64,000 nt of DNA. It comes from Colius striatus (taxonomy: Eukaryota > Chordata > Aves > Coliiformes > Coliidae). A model generated the notes under the pieces. That model was not told the DNA's origin, did no database searches, and saw only the letters and a list, made by a program, of their open reading frames with translations. This document shows, one piece after another, positions 1 to 40,224 of this stretch; positions within the stretch are counted from its first letter, which is position 1; every line of letters begins with the position of its first letter. Both the position numbers and the translations under genes were made by a program. The stretch is from contig NC_084768.1 in NCBI RefSeq assembly GCF_028858725.1, positions 30,348,664 to 30,412,663 on the forward strand. The letters run 5' to 3'.

Positions 1-1380
1 AGGGTGCACAAGTGCTTCTCCAGCATGGACCATGTGGTGGAAGCAGGTGGGGAGCTGAGCCCTGGGGGCAATGGCTTGAGAGTTGGGGGTCACACGTGTC
101 CCCATCACCAGGTGGGGTGCACTGGGGGCTGGGGATCCTTGTAATTATCCCTGCTCCAAACTGCCCCACATTGCATAGACGTTCACCCCCAAAAAGCCCC
201 ACACCCCCCTGCTCAGAGCTCACCTCCAGAGGCTGTAGTTTCGCCTGGAGAGCCTTGCATTCCCACTGAGACAGCCAAGGGCTGTGGCACTGAGACCAAC
301 AAGCTGATAGACAGGAACCTGCAGGTGGGTCCTGCGCTGGGCTGACATGGGGTGAGGGTGCTGCAATTGGGGCACAGAGACATCCCTGCCCCGACAGTGG
401 GACCTGTGTCCTTCCTGCCAGCCCCCAGCCCTGCTCCTGGCCACACAGGCTCTTGTCCAAAACAGATTCCCACACAAGGATGCAGGGCTGCACCTTGGCC
501 CACCAGCCCTGTCTCTCCGTGTGTCTGCTCCCCATGGCAGGATCAGCAGCCTCCACAAGCAGCCTGGCGTCACTGCTCAGTGTCTCACCTCTGAGAAAGG
601 ACACATCCCCCTGGCCAGCTGCCACTGCTCCATTCCCACGTCACACCTTCAGTGTGGCTCCAGTGGGCAGGAGCTGCCACTGCCATTCCCACGGGCTTTT
701 ATTTCAGAGGAGTAACTTTATAAGCAGCGTGTGTTGATGATAATCCTGCTCATCAGGGGCTGCTCTTACAGCTCCTGCTCTGACACCAGGCTGCCACTTG
801 CTCTGTAGGCCTCAGATTCTCCATCTGGACAAAGGAAACACCCCAAATCCTGTTTGCATTCTGTGGAGGGTGACGGGAGAGAACCCCCTCAGAGGAAGCG
901 GCCATGACGCATCCCTTCCCTCCCAAGGGCCATTTATCACCGCAGCCCCACCCCTCTGGAAAGCAGGAGCTGCTGCAGAGCAGGGAAAGTTTACCCCAGA
1001 TCACTATGGAGATGGAATGTGCTTGTGTCAACGTCCTGCCCAGCCCGGGTGCTTCTGCCAGCCATGCCAGAAGCCACCTGTACCCAGCTGGGCATGGCTG
1101 TCGGCAGACTCAAACTGCGAGGCAGCACCAACACTGCTCACCATGGCACAACTGCCCTGCTGCAGCCATCCAGGTAACAGGAACTGATTTCTGAGTCTCT
1201 GCATCTGCAGCACAGACAGACCCTCAGCTCCCTCCCAGGGAGGCTGGATGAACCTACACTGCCCAAGGCACCCAAGCCCACTGGCACCTTCTGCTGCCAC
1301 ACACAGGAGCTGGGCCAGGGCACTAGAGACAAAAATTAGCAAAACCACCCTGCACAGGTCTTTGTGGGGCAGTGACATCT
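1..1380. other. Gene-poor flank beyond the RPS8 3' end
   Basis: I recognise no gene here. In human the next gene beyond RPS8 in this direction is BEST4, but no bestrophin exon could be recognised. The first 46 bases are open and end at a possible splice donor (gcag|gtgggg), so the very edge could be an exon tail, but this is too short to support a call. The rest is ordinary non-coding sequence. Confidence 0.4.
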
Positions 1381-1382
1381 TC

Positions 1383-2030
1383 ATAGAACCTGAGAATCAT
1401 GGGGGTTGGAAGGGATCTCTAGAGCTCATCCAGCCCAAGCCCCTTCTACAGCAGGTTCCTCTCCATCAGGTCACACAGGAACATGTCCAGGTGGGTTTGG
1501 AAACCTCCCGAGAAGGAGCCTCCACACCCTCCCTGGGCAGCCTGGGCCAGGGCTCCCTCACCTCAACAGCAAAGGAGTTTTCCCTTGTGTTTTTGTGTTC
1601 CAGCTCATGTCCATAATCCCCAGACCTGTCACTGGGCACCACAGAAAAAAAAGTGCCACTCCACTCCCTAACATCGACCTTTTCAACACTTGTGTTAACG
1701 AGTTCCCCCCTCAGTCTTCTTCACAATGGACAGCCCCAGGTCCTGCAGCCTTTCCTCATAAGATGCTCCTGTCCCTTCACTGACCTCTCTCCAGCAGTTC
1801 TCTCTTGAGCAGGGGAGCCCAGAACTAGACATAGGACTCCAGGTGAGGCCTCACTAGGGCAGAGCAGAGGGGAGGGAGAACCTCCCTCAACCTGCTGCAC
1901 CCCAGGATGCCATTGGCCTTGGCCACAAGGGCACACTGCTGGCTCATGTTTAGTCTGCTACCAACCAGGACTCCCAGGTCCTTCTCCACAGAGTTGAAGT
2001 ACCACACATGGGTCTCATCACAGCTCTGCT
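1383..2030 (-). mobile_element. CR1 LINE fragment, 5'-truncated
   Basis: Read on the minus strand, this stretch contains the end of the CR1 reverse-transcriptase reading frame at about 2007-1825 (residues such as [20 protein letters not shown]), followed by the usual CR1 3' region. The element's 3' end lies at the left, where the plus strand reads tcatagaacctgagaatcat, the reverse complement of the CR1 tail. About 650 bases remain of an element that is several kb when whole, the normal 5' truncation of CR1 insertions. It is an inactive copy. Confidence 0.9.
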
Positions 2031-2189
2031 TGGGGCAAAATGATCATATATTGCTGCCTTCAGAGCTAATCATTGTGAAGCTGGGGCTGAGGGTAGCCTG
2101 GCTAGCACCAGAGTGCTCCTACAGATAAATGGGGTGTCAGTGAGAATTCAGAAGAGGTAGCTGCCTGCACCCCTCCTCACTGAAGGTGG

Positions 2190-2345
2190 CACTCACTGGA
2201 ACAGGCTCAGAGAGACACCAAATCTGGCCAAGGACAAGCAACATCTGGACAACAGTCTCAGTCATGTAGTTTAGCTTTAGGTGGTGCTGAGAGGAGTAGG
2301 GAGTTGGACTCGATGATCCCTACAGGTCTCACCCAACACTGGTTC
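2190..2345 (+). mobile_element. CR1 LINE 3'-end fragment
   Basis: A short, diverged copy of the CR1 3' region in plus orientation. The recognisable stretch is gttggactcgatgatccc followed by tacaggtctcacccaacact, the characteristic last part of CR1 before its tail repeats. It lies head-on to the neighbouring CR1 at 1383-2030 and is probably an independent insertion. Confidence 0.65.
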
Positions 2346-3340
2346 CAAGTGCACAGTGTCCCCACTCAGCAGGCACGAGATCTACCAGTCTGGCCTGGTG
2401 TCGCAGCCATGGGACCAGCCCTCTGCTGAGCTCCCAGCTTCACCCCAATGTCTGCACAAAGCATGTGGCACCTGGCTGCAGAGCTGTCACAGCAGCATCA
2501 GGAGCCCCAAGGAACATCACCTCTTGCCCCAAAACCTCCAGTTCACCTCAGCTTTTCAACCTCCTCACAAGTGAGGGGAAGGAAGCCAAAGCTTGTACCC
2601 CGCCTTCGAAAGGGACAGACCATGGCAAAAGCCTGGCCCTTCTGCTAGAAGGAATTGATCTTGCACTGGTATGAGACCAAGGAGGTCAGGGCAGGACCAG
2701 CTGGTCATTGAGCAGTGCAGCCCAGCTCAGGCAAGACACCCTGGCTGTGCCACCCAGCAGGAAGCACCAAGCGATGAGAAAAGGGGTCCCTGGCCTCAAC
2801 AGGAGGATTCCAGCATGAGCAGGCAGGAGACGAGACACAAGGCACCAGCTGCACAGGCAAAAGGTTGAGGAACAAGTTTTCAGCCACTTATCACAAGTGC
2901 AGAGCTCAAGATTAAACAGAGTGCTGCAGCTGCAGACTGTTCCCTGGACAGCCTTCTCCTGAGACAGCAGTGGCCCCTTCCCCAGACCTCACTCCCAGAT
3001 CCCAAATGCAGCATGTGCAGATCCAACATCACAGGAGAAGGGAGACGTGCACAACTGGAGGTGGACATTTGCACTCTCTTCCTGCTCACAGAGTTCCAGT
3101 ACTGGAAGCTCTGCACACGAGCCAAGTTTTGTCCCATCATACCCACTAAATCACTGTCCTAGAACCCAGGGAGCTGTTCTAGCTGAGAGCATGTGTGGTC
3201 AGAGCTTGCCTGGAGACACAAAAGTACTTGGGGATTCCAGGAGATCCTTCTTCAATCACACCTTACAGGCAGGAGCAGCTACACAAACCCCCTCACCCTG
3301 CATGCACAAATGAGTACACTGGAGCCTCTCACTGGAATAG
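2346..3340. other. Non-coding stretch before the RPS8 3' end
   Basis: I see no gene, RNA gene or recognisable repeat. The stretch ends where the RPS8 transcript should end, about 15-20 bases past its poly(A) signal. Confidence 0.4.
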
Positions 3341-3350
3341 ACTCTTGGGT

Positions 3351-3356
3351 TTTATT
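3351..3356 (-). terminator. RPS8 poly(A) signal AATAAA
   Basis: On the minus strand AATAAA lies 27 bases past the RPS8 stop codon. The very short 3' UTR is normal for a ribosomal protein mRNA. Cleavage is expected around 3330-3340. Confidence 0.85.
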
Positions 3357-3382
3357 CGTTGTCTCAGCAGAATAGTTTTGAT

Positions 3383-7629
<4,247 letters not shown>

Positions 7630-7651
7630 GATGCGGCCCTGGCGCAAAGAG

Positions 7652-7760
7652 GCGGGGCGGGGCCTCACGGGGCGGTTTGGCGCGGAGAGCTCTCGCGAGC
7701 TGATGACGTCACCGCGCCGCCAGGGCGGACCGCGTGCTGTTGCCTAGCGACACGGCGGCG
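7652..7760 (-). promoter_or_regulatory. RPS8 CpG promoter with CRE, TCTCGCGAG and X-box-like sites
   Basis: Immediately upstream of the RPS8 TOP start are GC boxes (ggggcgggg), TCTCGCGAG at 7691-7699, a perfect CRE TGACGTCA at 7704-7711, and GTTGCCTAGCGAC at 7739-7751, which resembles an RFX X-box. Such sites are common in CpG-island promoters of housekeeping genes. Orientation is given for RPS8, but the island continues rightward toward the U5 genes. Function of each site is inferred from motif identity only. Confidence 0.6.
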
Positions 7761-7767
7761 GCGGGGG

Positions 7768-7840
7768 GCGATGGCGGCCGGGGGCGGCGGCGGCGGCGGG
7801 GGGGGGCGATGGCGGCCGGGGGCGGCGGCGGCGGGGCTGA
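7768..7840. repeat. GGC-rich tandem duplication
   Basis: A unit starting gcgatggcggccgggggc and running into (cgg)n occurs twice in a row. This is a GC-rich short tandem repeat within the CpG island. It opens long spurious reading frames and no coding role is suggested. Confidence 0.7.
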
Positions 7841-7948
7841 GCCTCGGCGGGTGTCAGCAGCCCCGGGCTCCAGCCCGCCCGCCCGGGAGGCAGGCAGAGA
7901 GCGGACCAAGGTCGCCTCATTGGCATACATCTTATTAGTATTCATCTC

Positions 7949-7956
7949 ATTTGCAT
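7949..7956 (+). promoter_or_regulatory. Distal sequence element (octamer) of U5 copy 1
   Basis: A perfect octamer ATTTGCAT, the Oct-1 (POU2F1) site of vertebrate snRNA enhancers, lies 223-216 bases before the U5 copy 1 start. Flanking cattgg, attagt and attcat sequences form a degenerate series of the same theme. Confidence 0.85.
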
Positions 7957-8111
7957 ACCCAGAGTGCCCCGCGGCACGGCGGCACGGCCCCGGTAACGCG
8001 TCCTCCGCCGCCGCCGCCGCTCACCGGGCCGCGGAGCTGTGCGCGGGAGCACCTTCACGTGCGCCGCCTGGGGCCGGCCCGGAGCGGCGGGAGCGGCGGG
8101 AGCGGCGTGGA

Positions 8112-8128
8112 TCGCCGTGTGCGACAGA
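8112..8128 (+). promoter_or_regulatory. Proximal sequence element of U5 copy 1
   Basis: TCGCCGTGTGCGACAGA starts exactly at -60. It agrees with the vertebrate snRNA proximal element (TCACCNTN...), the SNAPc site. The same TCRCCNTG core stands at exactly -60 in all five U5 genes of the window. Confidence 0.85.
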
Positions 8129-8171
8129 GCGACAGCTGCGGGCCGGGACGTTTGGGAGCGGCAGCAGCCGC

Positions 8172-8287
8172 ATACTCTGGTTTCTCTTCAGATCGCATAA
8201 ATCTTTCGCCTTTTACTAAAGATTTCCGTGGAGAGGAACAGGCACGAGTGTCGAATAATTTTTTGAGGCTCCATTTTGGTGGAGCTA
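8172..8287 (+). ncRNA. RNU5: U5 spliceosomal snRNA, copy 1
   Basis: U5 is the snRNA of the U4/U6.U5 tri-snRNP; its loop I aligns exon ends during both splicing steps. The RNA starts ATACTCTGGTTTCTCTTCAG as in other vertebrates. Loop I cgccttttactaaagat is intact, the Sm site is AATTTTTTGAG, and the 3' hairpin is ggctcca/tggagct. Length is about 116 nt. The canonical CAGATCG is kept in stem I. It differs from copies 2-5 by gaataatt (others gagtaatt) and a ttttgg 3' loop (others tttcgg). It has its own DSE, PSE and 3' box (gtgaaaaacaga, 8299-8310), so it looks fully functional. Its promoter relative is copy 5. Confidence 0.96.
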
Positions 8288-8298
8288 CTTTTTACCTG

Positions 8299-8310
8299 GT
8301 GAAAAACAGA
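8299..8310 (+). terminator. snRNA 3' box of U5 copy 1
   Basis: gtgaaaaacaga lies about 12 bases past the RNA 3' end and fits the Integrator-dependent 3' box (GTTTN0-3AAARNNAGA). The same box follows every U5 copy here. Confidence 0.8.
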
Positions 8311-8780
8311 GCTGTGATGAGTGGGGTTGTTTACGTCGCAGTGCGCTGTGTCTGTGCGTCTTTGTGCATGCGGCGCAAGGGCCGACGGCCTCTGCACGGT
8401 CGGGGGCGAGTAGGGATGTCGTGTTTGTACCCGCTTAGGTGCTTGTTGTCCTCGCGCGGCCCTATTTTGCCTCACTTCCACGCAGCCCGTCATTAGTGTC
8501 GTTCTGCTTTAAACTCCTTATATTTAAACCCACGAGTTTCTCCTCTTTGCTCTTCTAATCCCACCCTTTTTCCACCGCGTCTGCGGATGCTCCGTTGCCG
8601 AGGGAGGTTGAGCTATCACAGGGAGCCGGCAGCGCCGTGGGGATGCGGGTGCAGCAGAGCTGCCGAGGCACCGGCGCGCCCGGGGGGAGTGAGCTGAGCT
8701 CGGGCTGGCTGCTCGCACCCCGCTTCCTTTACGTGTGACATTAGCCGGCCCCTCAGTGGCACACGCGTCATTGGCACGTC
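8311..8780. other. Spacer between U5 copies 1 and 2
   Basis: No gene is recognised. The right end (from about 8760) grades into the distal element region of U5 copy 2, with tcattggcacg and ctcattagcat. Confidence 0.5.
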
Positions 8781-8784
8781 GCTC

Positions 8785-8807
8785 ATTAGCATGCGGCTGC
8801 TTTGCAT
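8785..8807 (+). promoter_or_regulatory. Distal sequence element of U5 copy 2
   Basis: ATTAGCAT (8785-8792) and TTTGCAT (8801-8807) are octamer-type sites about 210-231 bases before the U5 copy 2 start. The same pair, in the same spacing, stands upstream of copy 3 on the other strand. Confidence 0.75.
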
Positions 8808-8955
8808 GGCCAGGGTGCACCGCGGCTCCATCCCAGCCGCGCCGATCCCCGCCGGTGCCGGTGCCGCCCGGCCGTCGGTGTTCGCAGGGTTCGCGCCCCG
8901 CGGCGAGGCCGGACCGGAGCCGCGGGGCCGCGCGGGGCCGGGCGGACGGCGCTGC

Positions 8956-8972
8956 TCGCCCTGAGCTGTGCG
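8956..8972 (+). promoter_or_regulatory. Proximal sequence element of U5 copy 2
   Basis: TCGCCCTGAGCTGTGCG starts at exactly -60 and is shared base for base with copy 3. The core fits the SNAPc-type proximal element. Confidence 0.8.
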
Positions 8973-9015
8973 GCGTGGGGCGGGCGGGCAGCGCGCCGGG
9001 GGCGGGCACAGGGGC

Positions 9016-9131
9016 ATACTCTGGTTTCTCTTCATATCGCATAAATCTTTCGCCTTTTACTAAAGATTTCCGTGGAGAGGAACAGGCACGAGTGTCGAGT
9101 AATTTTTTGAGGCTCCATTTCGGTGGAGCTA
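9016..9131 (+). ncRNA. RNU5: U5 spliceosomal snRNA, copy 2
   Basis: A complete U5 gene in tandem with copy 1, 844 bases downstream of it. Start ATACTCTGG, intact loop I, Sm site AATTTTTTGAG and the 3' hairpin are all present. It carries CATATCG where the canonical RNA and copies 1 and 4 have CAGATCG, a change in stem I shared with copies 3 and 5. The 3' box tagtgaaaaacagag (9141-9155) follows. The promoter and RNA are nearly identical to copy 3 on the opposite strand 23 kb away. The KIF2C start region begins only about 300 bases downstream. Confidence 0.96.
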
Positions 9132-9140
9132 CTCTTTACT

Positions 9141-9155
9141 TAGTGAAAAACAGAG
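9141..9155 (+). terminator. snRNA 3' box of U5 copy 2
   Basis: tagtgaaaaacagag, the Integrator-type 3' box, lies about 10 bases past the mature RNA end. Confidence 0.8.
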
Positions 9156-9239
9156 TGATGCTGTGCTTCCGACCCGCTACCTCGGCGGTCGCGGAGTTCC
9201 TTCTCCTTTCAAACAGACTGCTCACCCTGCGGCAAGTGG

Positions 9240-9440
9240 GGATGCACTGGGCATGCGCGCCGCTGCCCCGAACTACATCTCCCGGCATTCCCTTCTTCCT
9301 CAGAGGTCTCCTGCGCGCCGTCGTCCTGCGCAGAGCATGCGCAGTTGTAGTGTTTCCCCCCGCTCCCACCCTCTTTTCCCGGTAGGCCCCGCGGCACGCC
9401 GGGTTTAAATCCGCGGCGGTTGCTCAGCTTCGGTTACACG
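9240..9440 (+). promoter_or_regulatory. KIF2C promoter: NRF1-like, ZNF143-type and CHR-like sites
   Basis: gcatgcgc sequences at 9251-9258 and around 9335-9343 resemble NRF1 sites. ACTACATCTCCCGGCATTC at 9272-9290 closely fits the ZNF143/THAP11 motif (ACTACAATTCCCAGCATGC type). TTTAAA at 9404-9409, with gccgg just upstream, resembles the CDE/CHR element used by the DREAM complex to restrict mitotic genes such as KIF2C to G2/M. The transcription start is expected near 9420-9450. Motif matches are seen directly; the regulatory roles are inferred. Confidence 0.6.
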
Positions 9441-9496
9441 GCCGGACGGGACTAAGCGCAGCGGGTGTGAGACGGCTCCTCTCCTCCTGCCGCGAC

Positions 9497-26846
<17,350 letters not shown>

Positions 26847-27251
26847 ATACAGCTCAAAACCTGGTGCACAAGCAGTCTCCTCTTGTGTCGTGTCTGGTTG
26901 GTTGTGTCACTGTTTTAATTCTTCTAGAAGGTGTGTGGGTGACATGTGCTGAGAGCAGTGAACACTGTGGCCCCTCTGTCCTCAAGGCCCACTGTGGGGG
27001 TTTTCAGTGCTGGAAACACCCCTGCAAGGCTTGGGGAGGAGGACCCAGAGCTGTGTCTACCATCTGGCCCTTTGCTAGTGGCAATGGCAGGCTGTGATTG
27101 GACCAGACACACAGAGAGAGCTTTCTAGTGTACCTACACCTCTTCCACATGTGCTTGAACTGTTGCACATCTGTGGCAAGTCTGGCTTTTTCTACAAAAG
27201 AAGGGACTATGTGTACTTGTAAAAAAAATCTGTATTTTAAGAAGTTTGATA

Positions 27252-27257
27252 AATAAA
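27252..27257 (+). terminator. KIF2C poly(A) signal AATAAA
   Basis: AATAAA lies about 405 bases past the KIF2C stop, within aaataaatgttg. The next recognised gene on the right, ARMH1, ends convergently at about 28.03 kb, so the two transcripts meet tail to tail. Confidence 0.8.
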
Positions 27258-27279
27258 TGTTGATTCTCTTCTCTATCAT

Positions 27280-28030
27280 GTATTTCTTGCTGACTTTGGC
27301 AGTCTTACAGCTCCCAAGGGCCAGCTGCTGCTGTAGACAGAGGGGGATCTCTGAAGTTTCTTTTTGAAGTGTTGACACTTGTAATGTCTCCCTCAAACTC
27401 ACTCAAAGTGAATGTTGTCTCTTAATTTTGAGATCCTGCTGAGGGGAAGTTGCCTAGCAAGGGGGAAACTGGTTTAGAGGGTACCTACCCTGCACCTGAG
27501 CAAGGCTCCATGTGATACTGGGGAAGTAGGAAGAGCCCTGTGATGTTCCTCTGTACCACTGGAGTTTTCTTGGGCTTTGCAGCTCCCCCCAGGCTCTCAG
27601 TTCACTTTTTTTTCCCCCACATGTATTTCTAATGCTAACATGTCACATAAGAAATGTGTTCAGGACCCCACCACTCTCTATTTGAGGGCAGAAGGGCTAA
27701 GCTGACCCATGGCTGAGGTGCAGCGAAGGTGCTGCCATGGCCCTTGTGTGACACAAGGGGCCTCCTGCCCCCCTACAACCCATCCTCTGGGAAGGGAAGA
27801 GGGAGAGGCATGTGCTGCTGCTCTCTTTCCTATTTGTTCAGATCTCTCCAGGGTCTATCTCTGAAAGGACAAACCAGCCCTGTGAGCTCTGGGTCCAGCA
27901 ACAAAGGATGCAGCTATACAAACATCAGACTACAAAAGGATCTTTCTGCTGCCAGTCCCTTTTCCCCAGATCCCCACCCTGGTCGCCTGCTTCCTGAGCT
28001 GCCTTCTCCCCCAGAAGTAAAGGGTGTAAT
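27280..28030. other. Interval between KIF2C and ARMH1 3' ends
   Basis: About 750 bases between the convergent KIF2C and ARMH1 coding ends. It should hold the ARMH1 3' UTR, but I did not find a clear AATAAA on the minus strand. No other gene is recognised. Confidence 0.4.
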
Positions 28031-36877
<8,847 letters not shown>

Positions 36878-37014
36878 CTAGGGGAAAGTGAGAAAGAAGT
36901 TAAAAAAGAGCTTTGAGGATAGAAAAAGTCTGTATTGAGGAATTACCATCAGGATCACATTTAATGTCTCTGGCAAATAATATTAAAGCACTTACTAGAC
37001 ATTAATTGGATCTC

Positions 37015-37135
37015 ATTATCCTTTATAGCCATTTCACAGATAGGAAAACTGAGGCAAAAGGAGAGTTTCTGGTATCTCTGAAGCTGCACAATGATTCTGT
37101 GACAGACTTGAGATTATTTTCCAGGGCAGGTGGCT
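37015..37135 (-). mobile_element. MIR-like ancient SINE fragment
   Basis: agccatttcacagatagg followed by aaaactgaggcaaaaggagag matches the reverse complement of the MIR/CORE-SINE core (TGCCTCAGTTTCCTCATCTGTAAAATGG). The downstream part is diverged. MIR-type elements are very old and sparse in birds. The element lies in the 5' intron region of ARMH1. Confidence 0.6.
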
Positions 37136-39109
37136 TCACCACAGGAGCTCTCTTCTCCGCTCTCTTAATAAAGTCATTTTGATGTTACCCATTAACCCAG
37201 CCTTAGTTTCTCACTAGCCTCATGATATGAACACTGCATCTCATATCTGACCTGCCAGAGAATAAATAGGGTGAAATGAGAGCACAAATAGGTATGGATT
37301 TATGGGGAGTGACAGGGTCAAGGGGGCTGTAAGTGCCTGTTAGCACGGCAGCACAGCATGGCCTCACTCACGTGGTGGAGTGACAGTCATTTGGACTGGG
37401 CCCACGTCCATGCCAGGAAGATGTGTTTGGCTTTGGCAGCACAACAGCACTTTGGGACTCTTTGGCATGAAAGACATTTGTTCAGGTTTTCTTTTTTCTC
37501 CATATTGAATTTCTTTGGCATAAAGTTAAACAGTCTAAGAAATCCTGAAATGCTAACAGTGACAGGCAAGAAGAGAGAAGCTCCAGAAACATCCCGCACT
37601 TCCTTCCGTCCCTTCACACAGGTGTTAAATAAAGCAACCTGTGTTTTGCCAGATTCCTTTGGCACACTTTTGGCTCAGTATGATATTCCCTCTTACAGCT
37701 TGACAAACCTGAAGGTGCACTTGGTAGGGAGATGAAATGTCAGAGGATGAAGCTCTCCGTTTGTTCAGGGAGGTGAGAATTCCAGCGGACGTGGATGGAT
37801 TTGGCTTTAAGACACTCACCAATCTCAAGGAGCTTTGCAGTTAAACCTACACATAAGAGATGCAGAAAGAGGGACAAGGTCAGGGTCAGCTGCAGTAACA
37901 CAGGTGTACACAGGTGTGTGTCCTCCACCAAGTTGTATCAGCGTGCCCTGTGATATGGAAGGAATTCATGCCCTGTCTTGGACTTCCAAGAAAAACACCA
38001 CTTTAGGTTTTATTTAAAGTGTGGTTTAAGAGAAAAAGAGTTTAAAAATCTGGGGTTTCAGAATAAGAGCTTTCTTTCAATGTAATCCAAGTCCCCAAGA
38101 TGACTAGTTACAAAGATCTTAACCCTTTTCTCCTAGAAATCTGGAGGAAAATTCCAAGTCAGTTCCAGAACATCCCTAAGAAACCTGCTCAAAATTACCT
38201 TCCCATTGCTATAATCTGAACCAACCTGAAAACAATGAGCAGGAGGTGAACATACACCTCACTGCCTGAAAAGAAACAAAGTCTTCAAAAGGCTGTCTAA
38301 GAAATGACGTTTGAGAACTGAGGTGAGATGAAATTTCACGATGGAATTAACGGTCTGTGCCCTGTAAGGAGCCTGTGTCCTTGGCAGAGCATTGTCAGGA
38401 TCTCCTTTGCAGGGAAGCAGGTTTAAAATAAATCCATTTTCCCAAAATAGTTGTGATTGAAAATGTTATTAGCCATAACAAATGTTAGTGCTGACAGGAG
38501 AATGGCCTGTGAGGGGCCTCTGGTGAAACAGTCAAGTGAAAGTCATATTTCACATTATTGCAAGCGTTTTCCTGTGATTTACAGAATATTTGTGAAACGT
38601 TACTTGCAAGGCATATGATTGATATTGAGAGAACAGCCAGTGTGGAGGGGGAATCTGTATTTCACAGAGACTGTTTGCACGAAATTTACAGTCCCATAAA
38701 GTGCTCTTCTGTCTTCAACAGAGATCTAGTTAAAAGAACTTTACAGTCTGAAACATCCCCAAATTGGTTCTAAATTAACGTTTCCATATTTATGTTGAAG
38801 ATGCTGGTGGTATAATGTATAATAAAAGTATCCTGCTTTTATTATAAAGCTGCAGTTACACCCCCCATACACTATTCAGAACTACCAGCAGCAGCCTCTG
38901 GACGTGAGGATTTTAGTGACACAAAGGGCTTGCCTATGAATCAATGGCAAAAAAAGAGAGAAGAGTTCGAAACCATGGCCACATGAGGCTTGTGAGGTAT
39001 CTGTCCTCAGATTCTACAGTAACAGTATCTGCTGACACAGTAGTCTTTCAGTCAACATTGCAAAGCACCCTGAAAATGCACATGAATACTGGTATTGTGA
39101 TCAGCTTAC

Positions 39110-39235
39110 ATATAGGAACAGACACAGGGAAGTTAAATGACTTGCCTGAGTCATTTGTCTGTGCTAGCATCAGCACATAACTCCTGTTGGTTGGCTTCAA
39201 ACCCAGCTCTCAACAGTGCTGGCCTGCCACCTCAG
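39110..39235 (-). mobile_element. Second MIR-like ancient SINE fragment
   Basis: The plus strand reads gacacagggaagttaaatgacttgcctgagtc and then ttcaaacccagctctc, in the order and spacing of a reverse-complement MIR (GAGGTTAAGTAACTTGCCCAAGGTC ... TTCGAACCCAGG). The match is diverged and has a gap. Confidence 0.5.
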
Positions 39236-39487
39236 TCCATTGGACCTAATAATCAAAACAAGGCTGGGTCAGGGCAGTGCTTTATGCCTGCCAAGAAAAA
39301 CACAAGTGATTTAGGAACTGCCCTCTGGCAACTCAGCAGTTCTTTATGTCCAGAGTGCTGCTAAATTGATTCATAGGTAGATAGGTGAGTTTAGGTTATG
39401 GAAGCTTGCTTATTAAAACTTACAATATTAGTTAGAAAATCACACATATAGTTTTATGAAACTGCCAGTCTTGTAAGCCCACAGAGC

Positions 39488-40039
39488 TGTTAGAAAGACA
39501 CAGCTGTTTCTTGTAACACAACTATTGCTTAGCACTGATAGTTTCAAGGCTGGTATGTACCTAAACAAAGCTGTTATGGCAAAGCTCTTATGGTAGTTCT
39601 TCACTTGAACATTTGGACATTGTACACCACTGATAACTACAAGGCCTGCCTAGCCCTAAACAAAACTGTTGTCTGGGATGGCAGAGGTTTTAAGGCCAGT
39701 TTTCATCCTGCCCAAGGACCCAGGAATAAAGATACATCGCAAGGAAAGATTGGATCTTAATCCAACAGCGATCCCTAATGACCACTGAAGGAAGCAAGAG
39801 GACACCGAAAGAATCAAGACAGAGGTGTAACTTGGGTGGACCAAGACAGGACTGTGGGTGGGCCCTTTCCTGGAGATGTGATGAAAATTCATGCTTGTTG
39901 TAAATATAAGCTGAAAATCCAAAGGCTGAGGGGGGCACGGTTTGGTGGAGAAATCCCCCGTGTTCCCCAGCACTGCAATAAAGAATCCCTGCTTAATAGT
40001 CTCATTGGCTATTGAGTCCTGACTGGCTTCTTCACGGCA
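39488..40039 (+). mobile_element. Solo LTR of an avian endogenous retrovirus (fossil)
   Basis: The right part has LTR features in order: a TATA-like taaatataagc at about 39900, a poly(A)-signal region caataaagaatccctgctt at about 39976, and an end at cttcacggca. The left end is placed at tgttagaaagac and is approximate. It resembles ERV1-class bird LTRs. No internal retroviral sequence is present, so it is a solo LTR or fragment, diverged and inactive, in an ARMH1 intron in antisense orientation. Confidence 0.55.
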
Positions 40040-40224
40040 TCAAAATCACCAGACTGAGATCAAAAGGCAGACTGACTGGTGCCATGTCAGACTCAGTGTG
40101 AAGTCACAGGCACTGATGGTCACAGACTCATGGAAGTGATGGTCATGTGGTGTTACCTTTGCACTTTGTAACATCAGAGTTGTGCCCCATCTCAAGCAAA
40201 ACTTAAAAGCTTCTGTTTCCCTTG

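Larger units (their letters stand above)
36880..39480 (-). other. 5' intronic region of ARMH1
   Basis: I see no coding exon upstream of the ATG exon. A possible 27-base exon with good splice signals (37846-37820) could be an untranslated exon, but this is weak. The stretch also holds two MIR-like fragments. Otherwise nothing is recognised. Confidence 0.4.

Noticed and set aside
1-46. Possible exon tail ending at gcag|gtgggg on the left edge
   Set aside because: Only about 15 residues can be read and I could not assign them to BEST4, PLK3 or any other expected neighbour.
37820-37846. A 27-base minus-strand candidate exon (tgtgtag | ... gattg|gtgagt) upstream of the ARMH1 ATG exon
   Set aside because: Good splice signals but no coding match. 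It could be an untranslated exon, but without transcript data it is not supportable.
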